Below are positions 8,708 to 17,445 of a stretch of 54,198 bases of DNA, piece after piece. The stretch's first letter is position 1. Each line of letters opens with the position of its first letter. Made by a program: the position numbers and the translations under genes. The notes below the pieces were generated by a model. It ran no database searches. It worked only from the letters and a program-made list of their open reading frames with translations, and was not told where the DNA came from. The stretch comes from Acidobacteriaceae bacterium (GTDB lineage: Bacteria; Acidobacteriota; Terriglobia; Terriglobales; Acidobacteriaceae), in contig PKXQ01000115.1 of NCBI GenBank assembly GCA_003132405.1, positions 2,229-56,426 on the forward strand. The letters run 5' to 3'.

Positions 8708-10345
8708 GTGATTACACGTCGAAAGTTCCTGCAACGATCGAGCCTGCTGGCCACGACACTGGCGACCGGCAAGAGCGGTTTGCTCGATGCCATGCCGGCG
8801 TCGCATGCTCCAGCCACCATGCCCGCGGCGCTCGATCTCACGATCCTGCCGCAATTTGTCGATCCACTTCCCATCCCTGAAATTGCGCAGCGCCAAGGCT
8901 TCCGGACCCGTCCTGAAAATCCGAAGCTAAGCGTTCCGTTTTATCGCATCCAGGCTCAGCCCGTCGCCGGCAAAATTCATCGCGATTTGCCGCCGACAAA
9001 GTTTTGGAGCTTCGGCCCGTCGACGCCCGGCCCGACCTTCGAGACGCGCAGCGGCGAGCCTTTGCTCGTCGAATGGGTCAATGCTCTCCCCACCGAGCAT
9101 TTCTTGCCCATCGATCGCACCATCCACGGAGCCGAAGCCGACAAGCCCGCCGTCCGCACTGTTGTTCATCTGCATGGAGCAAAAACGCGGCCCGAAAGCG
9201 ACGGCTATCCCGAAGACTGGATCGTGCCCGGAAGATCGTCGCTCTATTACTATCCGAATCAACAAGACGCGACCATGCTCTGGTATCACGATCACGCGCT
9301 CGGGATTAATCGTCTGAATGTTTACGCCGGATTGTTAGGTACGTTCTTCATTCGCGATGCCGTCGAAGATGCGCTCAACCTGCCCAAAGGCAAATACGAA
9401 GTGCCACTCATTCTCTATGATCGCCTGCTGACGCGCGACGCCCAGCTACTCTATCCTGTCTCGCCAGACCCGCAATCCCCGTGGGTTCCGGAGATCTTCG
9501 GCAACGCGATTCTGGTCAATGGAAAACTCTTTCCCTATCTCGAAGTCGAACCGAGAAAATATCGCTTTCGTGTTCTGAACGCTTCGAACGCCCGGACGTA
9601 TCACTTGGCGTTGGTCGATAATGCCGCTAACAATCATGCCGCGAACGCCGCGCCCGTCCACCAGATCGGAACCGACCAGGGTTTATTACCCGCGCCGGTT
9701 CCGCTCGCGAACCTTGAAATCGCCCCGGGTGAACGCGCCGACCTCATCGTCGATTTCAGCGAGCATCGGGGCGCGCAGCTCATTCTCAAGAACGATGCTT
9801 TCGTAGTCATGCAATTTCGCGTCTCGTCGGCCCGAGTCACTGACACAAGTTCGCTGCCTTCATCCCTGCGGCCGGTGCCGAAAATTCCCGAATCCCAAGC
9901 CGTGCAAACACGCCTCTTGACCCTCGACGAATACGTCAACAAGTCGGGCAATCCGGTAATGCTGCTTCTGAACGCAACCCACTGGAAAGCACCCATCACA
10001 GAAAAACCCGTCCTCGGCTCAACCGAGATCTGGACTCTGATTAATCCCACCAATGATACTCATCCCATCCACCTGCACTTGGTGCGCTTCCAGATTCTCG
10101 ACCGCCAATCCTACGAGCCCTGGCTGTTCCAGACCAAACGCCAGTTGCACTTCCTCGGACCGCCCGAGCCTCCCGAACCGGGTCAGGCTGGCTGGAAAGA
10201 CACGGTGCGAGCCTACTCTCGAATGGTCACGCGGATCATTGTCCCCTTCGACGGCTTCACCGGCCGCTATGTGTGGCACTGCCACATCCTCGAACACGAG
10301 GACAATGAAATGATGCGCCCCTATGAGGTGATTCCCGCAGTCTAA
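8708..10345 (+). CDS. Tat-exported multicopper oxidase (CotA/bilirubin-oxidase-like)
   Basis: 545 residues from GTG 8708, preceded by AAAAAGG. The N-terminus has a twin-arginine signal (TRRKFLQRSSLLATTLATG), as expected for a protein exported folded with copper. Copper ligands are in HLHGAKT (residue about 155), WYHDHAL (about 193), HPIHLHLVRF (about 455) and WHCHILEHEDNEMM near the C-terminus, which supplies the trinuclear cluster and the type-1 copper including the likely axial Met. This three-cupredoxin layout matches CotA laccase and bilirubin oxidases. It oxidises phenolics, bilirubin-like compounds or metal ions with O2 reduced to water; the natural substrate is unknown. It is isolated from the upstream gene by a terminator. 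Confidence 0.93.
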   Translation: MITRRKFLQRSSLLATTLATGKSGLLDAMPASHAPATMPAALDLTILPQFVDPLPIPEIAQRQGFRTRPENPKLSVPFYRIQAQPVAGKIHRDLPPTKFWSFGPSTPGPTFETRSGEPLLVEWVNALPTEHFLPIDRTIHGAEADKPAVRTVVHLHGAKTRPESDGYPEDWIVPGRSSLYYYPNQQDATMLWYHDHALGINRLNVYAGLLGTFFIRDAVEDALNLPKGKYEVPLILYDRLLTRDAQLLYPVSPDPQSPWVPEIFGNAILVNGKLFPYLEVEPRKYRFRVLNASNARTYHLALVDNAANNHAANAAPVHQIGTDQGLLPAPVPLANLEIAPGERADLIVDFSEHRGAQLILKNDAFVVMQFRVSSARVTDTSSLPSSLRPVPKIPESQAVQTRLLTLDEYVNKSGNPVMLLLNATHWKAPITEKPVLGSTEIWTLINPTNDTHPIHLHLVRFQILDRQSYEPWLFQTKRQLHFLGPPEPPEPGQAGWKDTVRAYSRMVTRIIVPFDGFTGRYVWHCHILEHEDNEMMRPYEVIPAV

Positions 10346-10925
10346 GCGCGCTATTTTTGTTTTAGTTGGTCCTTTGTAGAACCAAGCCGGGTCGATAGGC
10401 ATCCGCCATAAGGGGCGACGAAGATCGGCCGTGCAGATCGGCAATGAAGGTGCTCGGCGAGTGCAAAGTCGTGCCGTGCACGCGATCGCCCTTGAAGCAA
10501 AGATTAAAGCTTTAAGGATGGATAGGAGCGGCCTGCGTCCAAGCCGGCGACGCCCATGCGCGTTATCGAGACCGACCCACGGCTTGCCACTCCTTGGCTG
10601 AAGCCAGGCAAATGCTCTCCATCCGGGACGAACAGCCGACTTTACTCCATCAAACCATTAAGGTGGTCTTAACCAAAACGCGGCAACTGCTTGAAAAATT
10701 AAAGCCTTGCCGGGTGAGAATCCGGCTCCTGAAGCGAGTTCGAAAAAGAGTCGTAGCGAGACTCTCTACCATTTCGGGTGTCTCGCACCTCCGGTTGGCT
10801 TGGCCTACGGAGTTCTGGCTCCTTTGTCTAACGCCTCATCGCGCCACCTCGAACGATTTTCCTGTTGACAGTTGAATAGGGCCGGGACTAGTTCTTAACG
10901 GCACGCTAATTGCAGATTATGTCCC
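10346..10925. other. 580-bp gene-free stretch with RNA-like inverted repeats
   Basis: No convincing coding sequence on either strand; the longest frames have non-protein-like composition. Inverted repeats are visible. AAGGGGCGA (10410-10418) pairs with TCGCCCTT (10486-10493), with one bulged G. AGAGTC (10747-10752) pairs with GACTCT (10760-10765). GCGAGAC (10756-10762) pairs with GTCTCGC (10780-10786). The last two stems share bases and are mutually exclusive, as in attenuators. CTCCG/CGGAG follows at about 10789-10816. The stretch directly precedes the exported protein at 10926. It could be a long 5' leader or an unrecognised structured RNA; it does not match the cyclic-di-GMP-I, cobalamin, tmRNA or RNase P cores that I know. 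Confidence 0.4.
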
Positions 10926-11798
10926 ATGGTGAAGATGCAGACCCCACAAACCATCCCGACCTCTGGCGAGCGACCTTCGAGGGAAAGATCACAGGTTGAG
11001 AGGGCCAGAGCGCGATTTGTCTTGATCGTCGCAGGGCTGATGTCGCTCGTGGTCGTGCTCCATTCGCAGGGGGCAGCCGAGCAAACGCAGTACGCGTCGA
11101 CCGCAAACGACAGCTCGCCGGCACTCGTGGTTGGCTTCGTCGGAGGCTTCGTGCATAGCAACGACCTCCGCCATTCGGAAGTGCAGATCACCCGGCAGAT
11201 TCAGGCAACCTATGGCGATCGTGTGCGGGTTCTGATCTATGAGAATCGGCGTAGAGCGGAAGCCCGCCAGATGATACTCAATTGGTGTAAACGGGAGGCG
11301 GGCGACGCCCCTACAGCACCTGAAAAGAGCGCCGACCGTGAAGCGCAAAGAGCCCGGATTATTTTGTTCGGCCATAGCTGGGGCGCTTCCGCCGTGGTCT
11401 CGCTAGCGCGCACCTTACAGCGCGATGGCATCCCTGTTTCATTAACCATCCAGGTTGACAGCGTCACGAAAAATGGCGAGGACGATTCCCTGATCCCGGC
11501 CAATGTAGTCGAGGCGGTTAACTTCTATCAAACCCGCGGCATTCTGCACGGACGAACGAAGATCAGCGCAGCCGATCCATCGCGCACCAAGATCCTGGGA
11601 AGTTTTCGTTTTACCTACGAGAAAGAACCAACCGAGTGTCGCGCCTATCCCTGGTACGACCGGCTGCTATTCAAGGGACACACGTCCATCGAATGCGATC
11701 CGCACGTGTGGTCCCAGGTTGAAGAGTTGATCCGCACGCGGCTGCCCGCCGTAGCACAGCGGGCGCAAAGCGGAATGACGGCGCGAGTTGGAAACTAA
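10926..11798 (+). CDS. Exported alpha/beta-hydrolase-like protein of unknown substrate
   Basis: 290 residues. After a basic N-terminal stretch there is one hydrophobic segment (ARFVLIVAGLMSLVVVLHSQ, residues about 28-47), a signal anchor or signal peptide. The rest reads as an alpha/beta hydrolase core: ALVVGFVGGFVHSNDLRHSE (oxyanion region), then IILFGHSWGASAVVSLA with the GxSxG nucleophile elbow, IQVDSV as the likely acid strand, and FKGHTSIECDPHVW as the likely histidine loop. I do not recognise a named family. ATG 10926 gives MVKM; ATG 10935 is an alternative. It stands alone behind a long untranslated leader. Confidence 0.7.
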   Translation: MVKMQTPQTIPTSGERPSRERSQVERARARFVLIVAGLMSLVVVLHSQGAAEQTQYASTANDSSPALVVGFVGGFVHSNDLRHSEVQITRQIQATYGDRVRVLIYENRRRAEARQMILNWCKREAGDAPTAPEKSADREAQRARIILFGHSWGASAVVSLARTLQRDGIPVSLTIQVDSVTKNGEDDSLIPANVVEAVNFYQTRGILHGRTKISAADPSRTKILGSFRFTYEKEPTECRAYPWYDRLLFKGHTSIECDPHVWSQVEELIRTRLPAVAQRAQSGMTARVGN

Positions 11799-12082
11799 CT
11801 TTATTCCAACATCGAGCACCGCTATTCAACTTATTCTTGTACACCGCTTTCTTCAGGGGCGAAATCCTCGCCGACCAACTCCCTGATGTCTTCGAGCTTT
11901 CGGTAAGTGGAGTCCGGAAGCACTTCGGCTGTACCCAAATTAAAACGGAAACAATGCGAGTACTAAAACAAAAGATCAAGAGAGCGATAAGGGAAGCGGA
12001 ATCCGATTCCAGACGAACAAACCCCACGAAAGCAAACCCGTTGATGTAGAGTACGGGTCGCCTTCGCAGGGCATCGGAACGA
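11799..12082. other. Intergenic region, no supported gene
   Basis: 284 bp between the convergent genes ending at 11798 and 12083. A 70-codon frame from TTG 11837 has no ribosome-binding site and a composition unlike protein, so I do not call it. No T-tract hairpin was found. Confidence 0.4.
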
Positions 12083-12580
12083 CTACGGCTTATAGACTCG
12101 ATAGTTTATGGTGTAGTACTCGACGAAGGCTCCATTGTTCGCACGGAAGTACGTTTGCACCGTATGGTCGCCCGGAGCCAGTCCCGAGAGAGGCTGAGAG
12201 GTTGAACTGTGCACATGAGAGCCGTCAACCGGCGTCTCCGCCGTTTCGTATGCGCACCCACTAGTTTGAACGCCGTCCACGTAAAGGCAGATCGTAGTGG
12301 AATTGAAGGACGGTCCGCTGGAATTGTAGTTGTCAACCCACATGTCGGCCTCGATCGTGCACTTTCCGGACGTGCCCGAGCAGGCCACCGTAAGCTCAGT
12401 GTCAATCGGCGTATAGGTGGCGGCGGGAACGTTGGCATTGTAATTACCATTATTGATATACGTCCCTTGGAGGACGTGCTTGGTGGCGAGCGTCTCTTGC
12501 AAGTCCTGCGCGCCGGAATAAAGGCTGAACGATCCAACCGCCAGAGCCAGCAGCAAGGTTACTTTCGAGAGCTTGTTCAT
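12083..12580 (-). CDS. Small secreted protein of unknown function
   Basis: 165 residues. ATG 12580 is chosen over the upstream open frame because AAGGAGAA sits 7 nt before it and because it begins a classical signal peptide (MNKLSKVTLLLALAVGSFSL, cleavage near SGA-QD). The mature part is about 145 residues of predicted beta strands with four cysteines (VACSGTSGKCTIEAD; TTICLYVDGVQTSGCAYE), probably two disulfides. The LAPGDHTVQTYFRANNGAF segment resembles a jelly-roll or Ig-like edge. No named family recognised. It stands alone on the minus strand. Confidence 0.75.
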   Translation of the reverse strand: MNKLSKVTLLLALAVGSFSLYSGAQDLQETLATKHVLQGTYINNGNYNANVPAATYTPIDTELTVACSGTSGKCTIEADMWVDNYNSSGPSFNSTTICLYVDGVQTSGCAYETAETPVDGSHVHSSTSQPLSGLAPGDHTVQTYFRANNGAFVEYYTINYRVYKP

Positions 12581-12797
12581 ATAGGTTCTCCTTTTTCGTA
12601 GTTGAAGTTTGGGCGTTTTTGGACGCAGGTTACAGGACCGACTCGAACTTTGATTTCCACTTGCCGTCTTCCGGCCCCCCACGATCCAAACTCGGCCTCT
12701 ATCTGGTAACGCTGAGAAGCTTCAAAAAAAGGACCATTTTTCTCTGATCAGATGCAGACGCGGCGGTCGTTTCATAGCGCTTGGAGCGTCAAGTGCG

Positions 12798-12902
12798 CTA
12801 AAACAAAGGCGAAAACGTCATTGGTTTGGCTTGCCACTGGGTATATACTTTCTGCGCCGTAAAGGTCGCGATTGCGGCAGCGCAAATGTTCGCGATCTTC
12901 AT
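12798..12902 (-). CDS. Possible 34-residue small protein
   Basis: ATG 12902 is preceded by GGGAGGATCCAAT, a strong Shine-Dalgarno at good spacing, and opens a 34-codon frame starting MKIANICAAAIATFTAQKVY. The N-terminal half is weakly hydrophobic, as in a small membrane-associated or leader peptide. It is transcribed divergently from the sigma factor at 13001, so it could also be a leader peptide or chance. No homologue recognised. Confidence 0.3.
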   Translation of the reverse strand: MKIANICAAAIATFTAQKVYTQWQAKPMTFSPLF

Positions 12903-13000
12903 ATTGGATCCTCCCTCGTTTATCTTTTCTATATTTTCTTTGCGACCGCGGCGCCTGTTGACGGCCCGGTGATTCCCGTTCATCGTCTTCGAGGTCTTTC

Positions 13001-13567
13001 GTGGATGCGCCACCCGATGTAGCCACCCTGCTGGGTGAACTCGATGTCGGCAACGACAAGGCCGTGACCGAGTTGGTGGTGTCTCTTTACTCGGAGCTGC
13101 GGCGCTTGGCGTCTTCGTATCTGCGCCGCGAGCGCAGCGACCACACCTTGCAAACTACGGCGCTCGTCCATGAGGCCTATCTTCGATTAGCCGATCAGAG
13201 AGAAGTTCGCTGGAAAAACCGCGAGCAGTTCATGGGTATTGCCGCGCGCTTGATGCGCCGCATCCTGGTTGACTACAGTCGCAGCCATGACGCGCAAAAG
13301 CGCGGCAAAGGCTTTGAGAAAGTTTTTCTCGAAGAAGCCGAGATCGTCTCCAAAGGGAAAGCCGCCGATGTCGTTCAATTGGATGAGGCTCTCATCCGCC
13401 TCGCTGAATTCGATCCGCAGCAAGCCCACCTCGTCGAACTCCGCTTTTTCGGCGGCCTGAGCGTGGAAGAAGCTGCCGCAGTCCTCCAGGTTTCTCCCAC
13501 TACCGTGAAGCGCAATTGGAACCTCGCGAAGGCGTGGCTGGCGCGTGAGCTGCGCAAAGGCGATTAG
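13001..13567 (+). CDS. ECF-like RNA polymerase sigma factor (sig-70_X6 type)
   Basis: 188 residues. It belongs to the ECF-like sigma factors with PF07638/TIGR02999 character: VTELVVSLYSELRRLASSYL (region 2 start), LQTTALVHEAYLRLADQREV, FMGIAARLMRRILVDYSRSH, and a C-terminal region-4 helix-turn-helix (LVELRFFGGLSVEEAAAVLQ, VSPTTVKRNWNLAKAWL). GTG 13001 follows GAGG by 6 nt. The kinase gene starts 5 bp after its stop. In Acidobacteriota and Planctomycetes this sigma type is commonly encoded next to Ser/Thr kinases, so the kinase may regulate or be regulated by it. No anti-sigma factor is present. Confidence 0.92.
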   Translation: MDAPPDVATLLGELDVGNDKAVTELVVSLYSELRRLASSYLRRERSDHTLQTTALVHEAYLRLADQREVRWKNREQFMGIAARLMRRILVDYSRSHDAQKRGKGFEKVFLEEAEIVSKGKAADVVQLDEALIRLAEFDPQQAHLVELRFFGGLSVEEAAAVLQVSPTTVKRNWNLAKAWLARELRKGD

Positions 13568-13571
13568 CGAG

Positions 13572-16500
13572 ATGCCTGGAAAATGGGATCAGGTAAAAGA
13601 GATTTTCAGCCAGGCCTTGGAGCGGCAGCCCGAGGAGCGCAGCATCTTCCTGCGCCAGGCCTGCGCCGGCGATGATTCCCTGCGCGCCGAAATAGAGTCA
13701 CTGCTTTCCAGCTTCGATGGCGCCTCAACTTTTCTCGAGGAATGTCCCGCCGCCGATCTGCTCTCCGCGCAGTCGCAATTACTGACGGAAAAAATGGCGG
13801 GAAAAAGAATTGGCGCTTATCGCATCCTCCGCGCGATTGGCCAGGGCGGGATGGCGGTCGTCTATCTCGGCGAGCGCGACGACCAGAATTATCGCAAGCA
13901 AGTCGCGATCAAAATGGTTAAGCCTGGAATCGATACCGAGCAAGTTCTCCATCGATTTCGCAACGAGCGCCAGACCCTCGCGACCCTCGACCATTCGAAT
14001 ATCGTGAAGCTCCTCGACGGCGGAAGCAGCGAAGACGGTTCTCCCTATCTAGTCATGGAGCACGTAGAAGGCCCGCCCATCGACCAGTATTGCGACGAAA
14101 ATAAGCTTTCGATCGACGAACGCCTGCGGCTTTTTCGCGAGGTCTGCTCGGCCGTCCAATATGCCCACGAAAAGCGCGTCATCCATCGCGATCTCAAGCC
14201 CTCGAATATTCTCATCGCCAACGGAGGCGTTCCGCGGCTGCTGGATTTTGGCATCGCCAAATTGTTAAATCCGGATTGTTTCCAGAGTCCGCTAGTCACG
14301 CGCACCGACTGGCGGCCGATGACGCCCGAGTATGCCAGCCCGGAGCAGATTCGCGGCAAGGCGGTGACCGCGGCTACCGATGTTTATTCGCTCGGCGTGT
14401 TGTTCTTCGAAATGCTTTCCGGCCATCGCCCGTTTCGCTCCGTGGGCCAATCGCTTTTAGAGATGGAGCGCATCGTTTGCGAAACCGATCCCGAAAAACC
14501 CAGCGTCGTCATTCATCGCACCGAGCAAAAAACATCTCACAATGGCGGGCCACCGACGGCAATTACTCCCGAGTCAGTGAGCCAGCAGCGCGGACTTCAG
14601 CCCGCCGAACTCCAGCGCCGCCTGCGCGGCGATCTCGACACCATCGCCATGAAGGCGCTGCGCAAGGAGCCCGATCGCCGCTACGCATCCGTCGCCGAGT
14701 TTTCAGAGGATGTCGAGCGCTATCTCACCGGCATGCCCGTCAAGGCGCGCAAATCTACCATTGCCTACCGCGGCGGAAGATTTCTGCAGAGACACAAGGA
14801 GTCATTGACTGCCGCATTGGTGATGCTGGCGCTGGTCATGGTCATAGCTATCTGGCAAGTGCGTCGCATCTCGCGTCAAACCACGGCCGGCTTGCCTGCT
14901 GCAAATGCGCAGGTGCATGCGCGCCGATCCGTAGCCATCCTCGGCTTTAAAAATCTTTCCGACCGCCAGGACACCGCCTGGGTCTCGACCGCGCTCTCCG
15001 AAATGTTGTCGGCGGAACTTGCGGCGGGTGAAAAGTTGCGCACCGTTCCCGGAGAAACCGTGGCGCGCATGAAAATCGATCTCGGCCTTCATGACACTGA
15101 ACACCTCGCGCCTGAAGCGCTTCGCCCGATTCGCAAGAATCTAGGCAGCGACTACGTCGTCGTCGGTTCCTATTTTGATTTGGGCAAAGATTCCGGAGGC
15201 CAAATCAGGCTCGCCGTTCGCCTTCAAGACACAGCGAAAGGAGAGACGCTTGCCACTATTTCCGAAACCAGCAGCGAGTCGCAGTTGCTCGACCTGGTCA
15301 ACCGCGTCGGACGAAAGTTGCGCGATGATTTGGAAGTCGCCGATGTTTCGCAGGTTGATGCCGTGGGCATACGCGCCTCTATTCCGTCCAACCAGGATGC
15401 GATGCGACTCTACTCCGAAGGCTTGGCCAAGCTGCGAACGTTCGATGCGCAGCGCGCTCGCGAACTGTTTACGCGAGCCATAAGCTCCGATCCCACTTAT
15501 CCTCTGGCGCACGCAGAACTGGCAAAGGCCTGGATGGCTCTTGGTTACAACGCGAAGGCGGTGGACGAGGCGAAGAAAGCTCTGGAGCTCTCCGGCAAAC
15601 TTTCGCGTCAAGATCACTCGTTAGTGGAAGCGGGCTACTACGAAGTGAATAAAGATTGGGACAAGGCGATTGACGATTATCAAACGCTCGCGAAATCGTC
15701 TCCCGACAACATCGAATACGGACTTGCTCTCGCCAATGCCCAGATCGCGGGCAATCGCGGTCGCGACGCGCTCAACACGATTGCGATGCTGCGCACCCTC
15801 TCACCCGAAGCGAAAGATGATCCCCGCGTCGATATGGCCGAAGTCTGGGCTGATTTTTCTCTCTCGGACAATAAAGGCGTTGTGGCAGTCGGCGATCTGG
15901 CGATCAAGAAAGCAATTCCGTTGGGAGCGAGGTTACTGGTTGCGCGGGCGAGAGTTTTTCAATGCCGTGCTCTCGCCGCTCTTGGGAAGCCACAAGAGGC
16001 GACCGCCGATTGCGAAGAGGGGCGCCAGATGTTTCATCAAGCAGGTGACCTCGCTGGCGAGTCGACAGCACTGCACGATTTGGCTGAGGTGCCCATCAAC
16101 CAGGGCGACTTGGAGAAAGCAAGAAAATTATATGAACAAGCTCTTGCCTTGGCCCGGCAAACTGGCGACAAGAGGGCAATCGCTCGCGAGCTTGCAAACA
16201 TCGGATTGATCTACGTCCAACAAGGCGACCTGTCAACCGGCAAGCAAATGAACGCGCAGGCCCTCGATGCTTATCGCGAGGTGGGCGACAAGGCCGGGAT
16301 GGAAGTGATCACCTCCAACATCGGCGACATCTTTCACACGGAAGGAAAACTCGGAGCCGCCATGGCGGAATATAAGGACGCTCTCGTATTGGCCCGCGAG
16401 GTAGGGAATAAAAGTTCAGAAGCTAGTGACATTGAAGATATGGGCGAAGTGCTGACCGAGGAGGGCGACTTGCAGGGCGCAATGCAGTTGTATCAGCAGG

Positions 16501-17207
16501 CCATCGGCATCCAGCGTGAAATCGATGACAAGAGCTATTACGCAGCTTCTCTGCTGGCGATTGGAAAACTCCGCCGCCTAAAAGGAGACAGTGACGGAGC
16601 CAGAAAACTCTATGAAGAGTCGCTGACCTTGCGGCGCCAATTAGGAGAAAAAGGCACTGCAGCAGATACGCAGACGGCGTTGGCGGAACTGGATTGCGAT
16701 TCCGGTCAAGCCTCCGAAGCAGAGACGCTGACGCGCGCGGCGATAGAGGAATTTCGCGCAGAACAAGAACCGGACAACGAAATCCAAGCGGAATCGGTGC
16801 TGTCGCGGTCGCTTCTGCAACAAGGAAAACTCGACGACGCTCAACAAGTGATCGCTAGAGCGCTCATCCCGGCGAAGAAGAGCAGCAATATGATGGTCCG
16901 CCTGCCGCTAGAGATCCAGAATGCATACGCGCAAGCGGCCGCAAAAAACCTCCCCGCCGCCGAGCGCCTCGCTCAAAATGCGGCGCTCGAAAGCAGCAAG
17001 TTAGGCTTATTTCGGATCGAGTTAGAGGCGACTCTCGCTCTTGGCGAAATTGAAATGCTACAAACGAATCGTGATGCCGGCCGCAAACGACTCGCCGCTA
17101 CTGAAAAAGCCGCGCGCGCCAGGGGCTTCGAGTTCATAGCCAGGAAGGCAAATGCGGCGAGACAATCAGTCAGCGTGCAATCCGCGCCGAAAATCTCGCC
17201 GCACTAA
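13572..17207 (+). CDS. Membrane Ser/Thr protein kinase with TolB/FlgO-like and TPR domains
   Basis: 1211 residues from ATG 13572, just after the sigma factor stop. N-terminal region of about 75 residues, then a Hanks-type kinase domain at about 79-375: glycine loop AIGQGGMAVVYLGE, catalytic lysine in KQVAIKMVKPG, VIHRDLKPSNILI (about 203) and LLDFGIAKLL (about 223); all key residues are intact. A single membrane helix follows (LTAALVMLALVMVIAIWQV, about 415-435), then a TolB-N/FlgO-like module (SVAILGFKNLSDRQDTAWVS), then about ten TPR units to the C-terminus (for example ALHDLAEVPINQGDLEKARK). The kinase faces the cytosol and the TPR region the periplasm. It is co-transcribed with the adjacent sigma factor and may link an outside signal to transcription. 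Confidence 0.95.
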   Translation: MPGKWDQVKEIFSQALERQPEERSIFLRQACAGDDSLRAEIESLLSSFDGASTFLEECPAADLLSAQSQLLTEKMAGKRIGAYRILRAIGQGGMAVVYLGERDDQNYRKQVAIKMVKPGIDTEQVLHRFRNERQTLATLDHSNIVKLLDGGSSEDGSPYLVMEHVEGPPIDQYCDENKLSIDERLRLFREVCSAVQYAHEKRVIHRDLKPSNILIANGGVPRLLDFGIAKLLNPDCFQSPLVTRTDWRPMTPEYASPEQIRGKAVTAATDVYSLGVLFFEMLSGHRPFRSVGQSLLEMERIVCETDPEKPSVVIHRTEQKTSHNGGPPTAITPESVSQQRGLQPAELQRRLRGDLDTIAMKALRKEPDRRYASVAEFSEDVERYLTGMPVKARKSTIAYRGGRFLQRHKESLTAALVMLALVMVIAIWQVRRISRQTTAGLPAANAQVHARRSVAILGFKNLSDRQDTAWVSTALSEMLSAELAAGEKLRTVPGETVARMKIDLGLHDTEHLAPEALRPIRKNLGSDYVVVGSYFDLGKDSGGQIRLAVRLQDTAKGETLATISETSSESQLLDLVNRVGRKLRDDLEVADVSQVDAVGIRASIPSNQDAMRLYSEGLAKLRTFDAQRARELFTRAISSDPTYPLAHAELAKAWMALGYNAKAVDEAKKALELSGKLSRQDHSLVEAGYYEVNKDWDKAIDDYQTLAKSSPDNIEYGLALANAQIAGNRGRDALNTIAMLRTLSPEAKDDPRVDMAEVWADFSLSDNKGVVAVGDLAIKKAIPLGARLLVARARVFQCRALAALGKPQEATADCEEGRQMFHQAGDLAGESTALHDLAEVPINQGDLEKARKLYEQALALARQTGDKRAIARELANIGLIYVQQGDLSTGKQMNAQALDAYREVGDKAGMEVITSNIGDIFHTEGKLGAAMAEYKDALVLAREVGNKSSEASDIEDMGEVLTEEGDLQGAMQLYQQAIGIQREIDDKSYYAASLLAIGKLRRLKGDSDGARKLYEESLTLRRQLGEKGTAADTQTALAELDCDSGQASEAETLTRAAIEEFRAEQEPDNEIQAESVLSRSLLQQGKLDDAQQVIARALIPAKKSSNMMVRLPLEIQNAYAQAAAKNLPAAERLAQNAALESSKLGLFRIELEATLALGEIEMLQTNRDAGRKRLAATEKAARARGFEFIARKANAARQSVSVQSAPKISPH

Positions 17208-17237
17208 CTTTGCGCGCCCGTTCAATACTCGCGCAGG

Positions 17238-17432
17238 CTACTGCAGTGTGAGAGTCACGGTGCTCACGATCATGGTGCTTCCTGAGGTGCCGGTCACAGT
17301 CACGGTGTAGTTAGATTGCTGGGCGCCAAAACCGCCTCCCATTGCCGCTGCTGCACGCGACGAAACTGCGAGGAGGACAAGAAGCAGGAGCTCAAAACGC
17401 GCTATCGCCTGCTTACGTTCATTGACTAGCAA
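17238..17432 (-). pseudogene. Remnant of an Ig-like surface protein C-terminus, or tiny secreted peptide
   Basis: A minus-strand frame joins a hydrophobic stretch (RFELLLLVLLAVSSRAAAA) straight to SNYTVTVTGTSGSTMIVSTV and ends TLTLQ. The latter is the terminal beta strand usually seen at the C-terminus of acidobacterial surface proteins made of Ig-like repeats. Only about 64 codons from TTG 17432 are available, and there is no good ribosome-binding site. It reads as a deletion remnant of a longer gene, though a small exported peptide cannot be excluded. It abuts the divergent peptidase gene. Confidence 0.35.
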
Positions 17433-17445
17433 CGTCTTAAAGGGG

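Noticed and set aside
10410..10600. Cyclic-di-GMP-I or cobalamin riboswitch
   Set aside because: Fragments such as GCAAAG occur, but the conserved cores and pairing order are missing.
10594..10875. 93-codon frame in the gene-free stretch
   Set aside because: Composition not protein-like and no ribosome-binding site; inverted repeats run through it.
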